64,000 nucleotides of DNA from assembly GCF_024323335.1 (NCBI RefSeq), contig NC_066581.1, positions 460,991,197 to 461,055,196 of the forward strand, read 5' to 3'. Origin of the DNA: Lathyrus oleraceus. Its lineage: Eukaryota; Streptophyta; Magnoliopsida; Fabales; Fabaceae. The position numbers and the translations under genes are program-made. The stretch's first letter is position 1, and each line of letters starts with the position of its first letter. A model generated the notes under the pieces. That model was not told where the DNA came from and did no database searches. It saw nothing but the letters and a program-made list of their open reading frames with translations. Positions 47,780 through 57,943 of the stretch are shown one piece after another.

Positions 47780-50230
47780 GTTGGTTCTCAAACCCGTTGA
47801 ACGTAATGATCGTCCTCCCTCTCCAAACATTGATTTCCCTGTATTTGAAGTTGAGGAAGAGAATGATGATGAAGAAGTGTCTGATGAGTTATCCTGTTTG
47901 CTTGAGCACGAGGAAAGAACCATTCATCCGTTTGAAGAGAAGATTGAATTATTCAACTTGGGTTCCGAGGATGATGTGAAGAAAGTTAAGATTGGGTCTC
48001 AGCTGTGTCCACAAGTTAAGAAGGGGTTGGTTGATCTTCTTCGGGAATACTCTGATGTATTTTCTTGGTCCTATCAAGATATGCCTGGTTTGGATTCTGA
48101 TATTGTGGAGCATAGATTGCCTTTGAAGCCAAAATGCCCACCGGTCAAGCAGAAATTGAGAAGAACTAACCCTGATATGGTAGTGAAGATTAAGGAGGAA
48201 GTGCATAAGCAGATTGATGTTGACTTCCTTGTTACCTCCGAGTATCCACAGTGGGTGGCTAATATTGTGCTTGTTCCTAAGAAGGATGGAAAAGTCCGTT
48301 TGTGTGTTGATTATAGAGATTTGAATAAAGTCAGTCCGAAAGATGATTTTCCTCTACCATACATTGATATGTTGGTAGACAATACAACTAAGTTCAAAGT
48401 CTTTTCGTTTTTGGACGAATTTTCTGGTTATAATTAGATTAAGATGGCGTCGAAAAAATATGGAGAAGACCACATTCATTACACCTTAGGGAACATTCTA
48501 TTATCGAGTGATGCCTTTCGGTTTAAAGTATGTTGGTGCAACATACCAGAGAGCCATGACCACTCCTTTCTATGATATGATGCATAAAGAGATGAAGGTT
48601 TATGTTGATGATAAGATTGCTAAATCAAGGACCAAAGAAGAACAGGTTGAGCATTTATTGAAGTTATTCTAGCGTTTGAGGAAGTATGAACTCCGCTTGA
48701 ATCCCAATAAGTGTACTTTTGGTGTTCGCTCTGGTAAGTTATTAGGCTTTATTGTCAGTGAGAAGGGTATTGAAGTTGATCCTACCAAGGTCAAAGCAAT
48801 ACAAGAGATGCCTGCACCCAAAACTGAGAAGCAAGTCAGAGGTTTTCTTGGCCACTTGAATTATATCTCAAGATTTATATCGCATATGACTGCCATATGT
48901 GCGCCTATATTCAAGCTTCTTCGGAAAGATCAGTGTTATGATTGGACCAAGGAATGCCAAAAAGCTTTTGACAGTATCAAAGAATATCTGCTTGAGCCTC
49001 CAATTGTGTCTTCGCCTATTGAAGGAAGACCTTTGATCATGTATTTGACTGTGCTTGAAGAGAGTATGGGCTGTGTTCTTGGTCAGCAGGATGAATATGG
49101 GAAGAAAGAATATGCAACTTACTACCTCAGTAAGAAGTTCACCGACTGTGAGACTCGGTATTCTATGCTTGAGAAGACATGATATGCTTTGGCTTGGGTT
49201 ACTAAGCATCTGCGCCAATATATGTTGAATCATACTACTAGGCTGATATCCAAAATGGATCCAATCAAGTACATTTTTGAAAATCCTATTTTAACTAGGA
49301 AGATTTCCCATTGGTAGATGTTGTTATCTGAGTATGATATTGAATATCGAGCTCAGAAAGCTACTAAATGTAGTATCTTGGATGACCATTTGGCTTACCA
49401 ACCTATTGATGATTATAAGTCAGTGCAATATGATTTTCCTGACGAAGAGATTTTGTATTTGAAGATGAAAGATTGTGATGAACCATTGCTTGAAGAAGGG
49501 ATATAACCTGGTTCCCGTTGGGGCATGGTATTTGATAGAGTTGTTCATTTGTATGGTAATGTCATTCGGTAAATGATTATTACTCCTCAAGGCACTCATT
49601 TTCTGTTTACAGCTAGATTAACCTTCAAATGTACAAACAATATGGCTGAGTATGAAGTTTGCATTATGGGGCTTGAAGAAGCCATTGATCTCAGAATCAA
49701 ATATCTTGACGTCTATGGAGATTCAACTTTGGTGGTTAATCATATCAAAGGTGAATGGGAGACACATCAACCCAGTTTGATACCGTATAGAGATTATGCG
49801 AGGAGGATATCAAATTTATTTACAAAGGTTGAGTTTCACCATATCCCTCGAGATGAAAACCGGATGGCAGATGTTCTTGCAACGTTGGCTTCCATGATTG
49901 TGGTAAAGTTTCGGAATGAAGTTCCCAATTTGACTGTGACGCGCCTTGATAGGCCAACTCATGTGTTTGCTGTTGAAGAAATCAAGGATGAAAAGCCATG
50001 GTATTATGATATCAAATGTTTCCTCCAAAGTCAGATTTACCCGCCTAGGGCATCTTTAAAAGATAAGAAGACTTTGAGAAGATTAGCTGACAACTTTTAC
50101 CTGAACGGTGATGTGCTTTATAAGAGAAATTTCGATATGGTTTTGCTCATATGCATGGAGGGACACGAAGTAGACTTATTGATGACAGTAGTTCGTGAAG
50201 GTTCCTTTGGTACTCATTCCAATGTACATG
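47780..50230 (+). pseudogene. pol: G3 pol: RT, two RNase H domains, start of integrase (broken, truncated)
   Basis: Exon 2 starts after the acceptor and keeps frame to 48437 (TAG), at the SGYN motif of RT. A 1-base shift follows near 48450. RT continues with YVDD (followed by Lys where G1 and G2 have Met), the first RNase H, and the second RNase H (YGDSTLVVNH, RDENRMADVLA). In-frame stops lie near 48670, 49180, 49317, 49504 and 49570. Integrase begins (EGSFGTHS) and is cut at 50230 by a minus-strand LTR end. The catalytic integrase core is absent from the window. Confidence 0.88.
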
Positions 50231-50428
50231 TGTAGCGGTAAATTCATGACCATCAAGCTATAGATAAGCTTAATATCAATAAAACCAGAGTCGCCACCAT
50301 GCTTTTATTGTTCCCAAAGGAAAAGTACGAAAAAAAGCCAAAGATAAAAAGTTTTCAAATCAAAACTAATAAAATGCCAGAGATTATAGGAAATTGGGTT
50401 GGTTACATAGAGGGAAGGTGTTAACACC
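50231..50428 (-). repeat. Ogre-type LTR end fragment (198 bp)
   Basis: TGTAGCGGTAAATTC at 50231 is the end of a G1-type LTR on the minus strand. It matches only the last 198 bp of that LTR and stops at GTTAACACC, where a second copy of the same LTR end begins. The flank ACATG (50226-50230) is a possible target duplication in the integrase of G3. Confidence 0.83.
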
Positions 50429-53400
50429 TGTAGCGGTAAATTCATGACCATCAAGCTATGGATAAACTTGACGTCAATAAAACCAGAGTCACCATCGCGC
50501 TTTTATTGTTTCCAAAGGAAAAAGGGAAAAGTATGAACAAAACCCAAAGATAAGAAGTTTTCAAATCAAAACTAATAAAATGCCAGAGATTACATGTAAG
50601 GAGGTTGGTTACACATAGGGAAGGTGTTAGCACCCAAAGTGTCATAGGTACTCATAGGGAGCCCTTTTTTATGTGTGTATGTGTTTTTGTAATAAAATGA
50701 TGTTTGAGAAAAATAGAGTGTGAGGATGAGAAAATAATTCATTAATTATATTTTTGTGTTTGACAAGACCTTTGAACTTGTGCCTACGTACCAACATAAA
50801 AATGAGGGATCAAAACCTCGTAGTTCGTGGCAAAAATTTCAAAGTTGGTGAATTGATTTTAACAAAAATTTAATTGAGAAGGGCACAAAGGGGCCAAAGG
50901 TTTGAATGAGGTTGTTAGTTATTTTTGTCTTTTGAAATTTTAAGTCAATATGATTAGATTTATTTACAAGTTTAATTTAAGACAAAAGTAGTTCAAAAAT
51001 TCAATGGCATAAGGCCAAAGTTTTATCTGAAATAAGGTCTAAGTTTGAAATCACAAGCAAAGAAAGTTTATGAAAAGGGGGAGAGATTTTGAAATTTAAG
51101 AAGTGGGGGGAGATGAAGAGATTAATCCTAAGCATAAAATTAAAAGTTAAAGGTTGAAAATATCTGACCAATGAGATGCAATCCAATAGACAAGAATGTC
51201 ATATAAAAACCCATTTTCCATTGGACTTTGAATCAAGCAATAATCAATAAGAAATTAGCTACATCAAACATCATGAAGATCAAGGCATAAAATAAAGATA
51301 TCCACATCCAAGCAAGCAAATCCCATAGCTAGCAGTCTTCTTTATCTTCTCATGTATCAGATGAAATACTCCTTGATCAACTCAGAATAAAGCATTAGAC
51401 ACAAGATCAAAATAATAGTTTGCACCAAGACAATGTAGCAGATGAACTCAAACACATCCCATGACTTGCATCAGGTGAAGGCTCAGTTCACAATAACTTG
51501 ATTTCAGAATGTTAGCATTGGCTAAGTCCTTTTTGCACAGGGAATGTTTCCTAATTCTAAGTCCAGAAGTTCAGATCAAGATCAACAATCCACCAAAATA
51601 TTTTTTAGGGTTTTCATTGTTTATTAGGTGTTTTAAGGTCCTAAGACTACAAACAAAATCAAAATGCACAAACAAAATATATACAAGATATGGCTCAAAT
51701 GAGCAAAGTGAAAATGACATAAACATAAACAAGTTAAATGAAATGTAAATGGTAATGAATGATAAGTGACTAGAAATTAAATTGCATAAAGTGAATAACT
51801 TGAAAGTAAAGCAATAGTAGTAAGAGTTAGTCAAATGTTAGTCAAGATTAATTGAGTATTAGTAGTGTTTTTGCTTTTTTTAACTGATTAAGTAATTCTT
51901 TGGAGAACACTCAACCATCTATTCACAAGCATGGATCCTTGAATCAAGACATATTCCATAGAAAGGAAAAAAGGCCAAGTTTCCACATAATACCATGAAA
52001 GATGGGAGACTTACAATCTCACTTACTAGAATGCTATGCCTTTAGGGTCAAATTTAGCTCTATGTTAAGCAATCGTAATTGAACTTATGTAGAAGCCACA
52101 ACTATCTGAGGCCGGGCAATAAAAATTTAGGTGTTAATGCATGTTAGAGATTTGGTATAATGAACCAAACTCCTAAAACATACCATACACTAAAAGAAAG
52201 GATCAAGAGGGATGAACCTATCTCATCCATACTTGTATTGGTTCATCTGACACAAGGTCATTGATGAACCAATTAGCCTTAGGATATTTAAGATTTCATT
52301 GGTCAATGAAAGGAATGGGAAAGAATTGGGATGAAGATGAAGGGTTAGGGGAATGAGAGAAACACAAATTGGTCATGGAAGGAATTTTATCAAATTAAAA
52401 TCATTCATTCATTTTGAGAGATGAAATGTACATTTCATCAATCCCTTAAATCCAATAATTTTAATTCAACAAAAGTCAAATCAACCCTGACCAAGGCCCC
52501 AACAAATAGTCAAACATCATAAGACCATAAAAATGGCTCAACATAATTTTTACACATTTAATCACTAAAAAATCAAATCAAAAATGCATTAAAATACAAT
52601 TTAATTTGGTCAAAACCTAAAACCTCTTCAAAACACCAAATAAATGGTCAAGAGATTTATCCTAGGTCAAACAAGGTCAAAGGATCTTAGACAAAAAATC
52701 TCATGATTTTTGAAAAGTCAGAAGTATTTTTAAACAATTAAAAATATGCACAAAAAAATTTAATTCATGAAAAATATAAAAATTAATCCAAAAAATAGTT
52801 TTAATTCAGAAAATTAAAGAGAAATTTCCATATTTTTTGGATTAAAAATGAAGTTATTATGAATTAAACAAAATAAAGCAATTAAATGAAAAATCAGAAA
52901 ATACAAAAAAACAAAGGCCATCAGATCTCCCTCATTAAATGAGGTGGCAGATCTGATGGCCAAAACGCGTGCTCCATCATGTACCACAGTCAATGCTTGT
53001 ACACGCGTGGTAATCAGAAGCGAAGGCCATGATTAGAAGATCTGGAGAAGATATGATGGTTTAGGACATTGCCAACACATCACCAGAGCTAGGGCTTCGG
53101 TTGTCTTCTCCGGTGGACCTCACCGGACTGGTCCACCACCAACCACCACCGAAATGAAAAACAAGGACATGGATTTGAATAAAAAATGCTTAGGAGCTCG
53201 AATCTGGCCTCAATTTTCTCATATTCCAAGTATATAAAAAGATACAGGGATTTGAATTTTGAGGATCATGAACTGAGTTGCTTCGATTTGACCTCAAAGT
53301 AACTCAATCTTGTTTCCTACATTGGTAGGACTTCAGCCAACCAAAAATCACAAATAATAGTGAAGAATTTAGGGAGAATCAAAGAGATGAAAATTCTGAA

Positions 53401-54478
53401 AAATTACCTTCGAAGGAGCTTCAACCTTGCTTGATCTTGATCCCAATTGTGATTGGCTTGGCTTCATAAGTTTGTAGGAGGTGATTAAGATCAAAGAAAG
53501 GCTTGGACTCTTGGAGTTTCAATCTCAAAATAGAATGAGATTTGAAGCTCAATTTTCAAATGAAACCTTCAAGATTATCCTTTAATGGTGAGGGTTTATA
53601 TTGGAGGTTCAAAGCTTGGGCATGAGATCCTCAATTTTGAGCCATGAGGGTTGTATTTATAGTCAATGTGATTCATTTCCACACACTTCTAAGTTTTGCC
53701 AAATTTAGCAATTTTGATTGCATGCTTGCATGGGCGTATGAGAGGCCCATCCAGTGATGTATTCAGGTCCAAAAATGCTTGTGTATAATGCTGATATCAT
53801 GTCATGCGGCCATGCATTTGAATTTGAAATGTGACGCTGAAATTCATCCAATTGGTCCCTTGAAAAGAACCCATGCGCAAGTCCTTAATTATTTGGTCAA
53901 ATGAGGTTATCTTGGACTTTTTGGAAAGGTGAGATCAAGGGGAATAACTTTCACGTTGAACACTTTTCCATTTTAAGCTTGGATCATGATGAATTTTGAG
54001 GTGGAAGTTTGGGAAATCAAACATATTTGAAAATTTTCTAAGTACCAAGCCAAATGTTCACTTCTTCCATCTTGAATAACTTTTGATATGAACTTCAAAT
54101 GGATACAGTCCCTTCATCAGAGTTGTATCTCATTCAAACCTATTAAATTTGGTCACAAATTTGGCCTTATTTGGATTTGGAATAAAGGAGTTATGCATTA
54201 TAGAAGTTGAGGAAAATCACTTGTTCAATGGTAATGGCCCAAAATGACCTATAATGTTTCCTCTTGGCACATTCATTTTAAAGTTGAATTTGAACTTCTT
54301 ACAAACATAAACGTTGAAAAGGGCATCTTTAATTTGATCATTGAGCTTAAATGTACTTCATCTCATAACAATTGAGCAAGTTATGGTCCTTGGAAGTTGA
54401 CCTCCTAACTAGGGTTCAGACAAAATGACTTTCCAAGCAAAACCAGATCTTGACTTAAACATGAAAGTTGTTTGTAAT
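50429..54478 (-). repeat. Ogre-type LTR, minus strand, interrupted by G2
   Basis: 4,050 bp of a G1-type LTR start again with TGTAGCGGTAAATTC. It is more diverged from the G1 LTRs than they are from each other. It ends at 54478, where G2 is inserted, at the position equivalent to about 10520 in the G1 LTR, so about 0.7 kb should follow outside the window. A TATA-like sequence is near 53656. The small open frames in it are not genes. Confidence 0.87.
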
Positions 54479-56098
54479 TGTAATACCCCAAAATTTACCC
54501 TTCATTATTCCTGAAAAAAAAAAAACGAAAAAAAAAAGATTTTTTTTATTTAATTAATTAATTAAATAAATAAATAAAATAAAATATAACAAATTATTTT
54601 GGACTTGGGTCTCCCTCATTTGAGCCCATTACCCACGAAAATCAGTCTATAAATACTGAAGTTTCAGTAGAGGAGTTACACTTGGAGTTACACTGGGAGA
54701 TTCACTGGAGAAAGAAGGAAGAGAAGCAAAACACTCTGAGGTTTCCTTGGAACAAAACCCAGAGGAAAAAGATAGTGAGAGAAAAGCCAACAGAGTTCAG
54801 AGCAACCTCCAAACCCTGAAGGGAACTCAACTTGTAAACCTCACGGGTGCAACTCAATTTCAATCAAGCTCTCCAATCAGGTTTGCCCTATATCCATCAT
54901 CTTTATCCTTTTTATTTGAATGCTCTAAATGTATGAGGTATTATGGGTGAATTTGATACCTTTCTTGTGAGCCTTTTGTGAATTTTGATGGAATTATTCA
55001 TGTGGTTACATTTTGATTTAGGGGCAACTCTGGGTTACCCTATTTTGTTTATTCTAACCTGTCTTATGTTTCCATGGCATTGTTTTCTCTTGATTTCATC
55101 CTGCTGCTCTAACCCTTTGTCGAGTTTTGAGAGGGCTCACATGGCTTTCGCAGAGACACTCGCGTGGTTTCCCACTTTATTTGTGGGATAGCCCCTGGAG
55201 TTTTATTCTGATTATTCGTGTTGACTGATTTCCTTTGACGGTCCAGCTGGAGACATTTCAGGGTTTCTTGCCCCTTTAACTGCTATAGCTTTGGATCTTT
55301 ATCCGTGTGGTAATTTTTTCCCTTTCTCATACTTTATCGCTTTCTTAGCTGGAAGACCTCGATAGGAGGCAATGTTTGAGCCCCTTGGTGGCATTTTACT
55401 TTGAGATACATGTTTTGTATTTTGTATTCATATCCCCACATGTAGCGCGGTTCCTTCGTCAAGGACTGCCCGTTTGCCCTCGAGCATCCCAAACCCTAAA
55501 ACCCAAAGCAACACGTTTACTCCTTCTACTACAGGCGAGTAAGTCTCCGAAGGTCGAGCATCCGGTAGATTGCGTAGTGACGTCGTTCGTCCAAAACCCA
55601 ATCCATAACCCCGTAGTTAGCCGAACTACGGCTTGCTCTGATTCTCATTCCAGATGAGATACGTAGGCATAAGACGCGATGTCTTAGCGAGCAAACATCC
55701 CCCTTAACCCATAGGTCAGCCGAGCTACGAAGACTCTGATTCTCATATTCAGATGAGATACGTATGCAGTGGATGCGACATCCACGCGAGTCATTTTCAT
55801 TTAACCCTTTTTTTTTGTAAACAGCACAAGATAAACCCACACCCTTTAGACAAGAACTACAAAAGTGGATCCCGTAGAGTACTACGGATGCGTAAGGGTG
55901 CTAATACCTTCCCTTCGCATAACCGACTCCCGAACCCAAGATTTGGTTGCGAGACCCCGTCTTGTCCTTTCCTTTTTCAGGTTTACTTCGAGCGTTTCCT
56001 TTCCCTCCTTTGGGATGAATAACGCACGGTGGCGACTCTCCTGTCATTCTCTTTCGCCGGTTGTTTTTTTCGCACACTGTATTTTTCAGGTTGCGACA
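54479..56098 (+). repeat. G2 5' LTR
   Basis: It runs TGTAATACCCC to GGTTGCGACA. An A-rich start and TTAA/AAAT runs are followed by TATAAATAC at 54648. The downstream half shares short blocks with the Ogre-type LTRs, such as TACGTAGGCA and GTGCTAATACCTTCCCT. Two adjacent hairpins lie at 55872-55887 and 55888-55920. The open frames at 54747-54950, 54985-55191, 55376-55657 and 55865-56341 are not supported as genes. Confidence 0.93.
54648..54656 (+). promoter_or_regulatory. Probable TATA box of G2
   Basis: TATAAATAC lies 170 bp into the LTR. It is repeated in the 3' LTR at 63969 and conserved in the solo LTR near 39810 on the minus strand. Confidence 0.65.
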
Positions 56099-56100
56099 GC

Positions 56101-56118
56101 TGGCGACTCTACTGGGGA
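56101..56118 (+). other. G2 primer binding site (tRNA-Arg type)
   Basis: TGGCGACTCTACTGGGGA starts two bases after the LTR end. One base differs from the G1 PBS. Confidence 0.85.
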
Positions 56119-57314
56119 CCCTAAGAAGTTGACCTCTTGCTGGTCCATCTTCCCTAAGCGAGTCCCTCCTAGCTTTTGTAGTTTGTTTGTTTATTGGGTG
56201 TTCATGCTTTTGTACAGTTATTTATTTACCTGCTTTACCTTATTGCATTGTGTACATACCATTGTTGTAACTGTTGGTTGGCTATGGCTGCTTGGTGATC
56301 TTTGTGAGATGAGTTCTATACCCGAACTCGAGTGCACTTAAGATAGGAGAATGGCATAGTCCTGTCAACTTGTGTGGAGTATTCCTTAGCGAGTTGACTT
56401 GCAAGCCCATTCACTTGGTGGAGGTCATGTTGAGATTAATAATGTCACATAAGTAAGTTGTGGTTAGACATTACTTGTTCCAATATAGACCTAAGAAGCC
56501 AAGGACCTTAGTTTACCAAACCCATCTTGGCCTATTCGTAGGACGTAGTGCGAAAGTCGTTCAAGTGTAAGATTTGATACGATTGTTACGCGATACTACA
56601 CTCATAAGAGTCTCTCTTGAGAATATTGTTGGAATACGAGTAGTCGTTCCTCTAATAATATCCGAAAGATGGGATTATGACTATGGGAACCTTTTGTAGA
56701 ACATGTTTGGCAGGTTTAAACCTTAGTACACTCCTTTTGGGTGGTTCTTAACCTAAACTCCATGCTCGTGACTTGCGACAAACCCTTGATTCATGGTTGA
56801 TCCGATCAGGTATCCTTAATATCAATGAAACTCGGGTGTTGATAAGGTGTAAACCATAATCCGCCGAAATGGGTGGTTGATATTAAGGATAACATGATCC
56901 ATCCCATGACCTTTGTTTGGTGTGCTCTTAATTTCTCTCCAGACAGTGCAACCTGACAGATGTTCAAGCAGATACAGCAATCCTGATTGACATGCCACTG
57001 CATTGCATTCACATCATCACATCATTTGCATTCATATCATTTAACACATGTTTATCCTTTTCAAGGAGGTTTAAATCTTCTTCTTGATTCTAGTCGGGGT
57101 TTTCTTCTTACACTGTTTATCAAATGTGAGACTGGAATCAAGGGGGTAGAATACTTTTGGAATTGATAAACATGTCATTGCATTTGCATAGTCATCCGCA
57201 TGTCTTGCATAACAGGTACCGCCACAGTGTTCTCAGTTTGTTTGGTGTCCCACTAGCAGGATAGCTGACTCAGGCATTCACCGATACGGTACCCAAAGGA
57301 ATCAACAGAGAGCG
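56119..57314 (+). other. G2 leader, with long inverted repeat
   Basis: The first 0.8 kb aligns with the leaders of G1 and G3. A perfect 15-bp inverted repeat (56811-56825 with 56877-56891) encloses 51 bases. The place where G1 and G3 carry ORF1 holds only about 0.3 kb here and has no ORF1 similarity. The reverse open frame at 56806-57012 is chance. Confidence 0.78.
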
Positions 57315-57692
57315 ATGGAGAGCCTACAAGCAGAGCTCGCCGAGATGAAGATTCGCATGAATCAATTCATGGATTTGGTTCAAGGGGTGGCTCAAGGACA
57401 GCAGGAGCTTAGATTGTTGGTACAGAGGGATCCCCCTATTACTCAACCGGAGACGTTGGCTGATCCTCCAGCTGGAGAGGCTAATGGTCCCAATGGACCG
57501 GGGCCTATCCCAATCCTACATGTCACCTCCGGTCAACAACCCATTCAGTATGGTCAAGTCTCTGCAGTCAACGAAGAAGATGAGGATAGTGATTGTGACA
57601 TTGACAACTGGGTGCGTCCGAGGATCCCGGGTGAAGTCATCAACAATTGGTCTTCAGAAGAGATTATCCAAGTCACTCTTCATGAAGAGTAA
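57315..57692 (+). CDS. gag: G2 short gag remnant (exon 1)
   Basis: 125 codons from ATG 57315. The start (MESLQAELAEMKIRMNQFMD) resembles the coiled-coil Gag N terminus of the lineage. The end (EDEDSDCDIDNWVRPRIPGE and EEIIQVTLHEE) resembles the C-terminal tail that precedes the intron in G1 and G3. The capsid core, knuckle and protease that should lie between, over 2 kb in G1, are absent, so an internal deletion is inferred. In unspliced RNA the frame ends at TAA 57690-57692, which overlaps the intron donor GT at 57689. With the intron removed the frame continues into pol. No stops are inside. Confidence 0.75.
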   Translation: MESLQAELAEMKIRMNQFMDLVQGVAQGQQELRLLVQRDPPITQPETLADPPAGEANGPNGPGPIPILHVTSGQQPIQYGQVSAVNEEDEDSDCDIDNWVRPRIPGEVINNWSSEEIIQVTLHEE

Positions 57693-57943
57693 TTTTCTTT
57701 GTTTATTCATGCATGTACAAGTCTTACGTTCCGCCCAGGGCGTAATGACTCATTGTAGGGCCCATCTATGTGACGCTTGCATTTTTTATCATAAATAAAG
57801 GACGTCTTTTTGCATTCAAATATTTCGTTCCCTGTTTTTCTATTTTTTCAGCTTTTCAAAATAAATAAAAAAAAAAATGGCAATGTTTCGTTTAGTTTTC
57901 ACTTCTTGTTCACACTCATAAGCACATATCATCACTCATGCAG
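57689..57943 (+). other. G2 Ogre-type intron
   Basis: 255 nt, donor GTAATTTT, acceptor CTCATGCAG. Exon 1 (374 nt from 57315) plus exon 2 (57944-61418, 3,475 nt) make 3,849 nt, exactly 1,283 codons, so splicing keeps one open frame. The position and size match G1 and G3. Confidence 0.85.

Larger units (their letters stand above)
35307..50230 (+). mobile_element. G3: Ogre-like retrotransposon, plus strand, truncated in integrase
   Basis: It starts with an LTR (TGTGAGACCTC) in the pol of C2 and has a tRNA-Arg-like PBS, leader, ORF1, gag-pro, intron and pol. It stops at 50230 in the N-terminal integrase region, where a minus-strand LTR end begins. The family is that of G1. Every reading frame has stops. 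The possible left target duplication is GCGAG (35302-35306); the partner is outside the window. The rest of integrase and the 3' LTR presumably lie beyond the nested insertions to the right. Confidence 0.87.

Noticed and set aside
57810..57943. Hydrophobic start of the G2 pol frame (SFPVFLFFQLFKI) as a signal peptide
   Set aside because: These codons lie within the intron upstream of the acceptor at 57943; the pol similarity starts after it.
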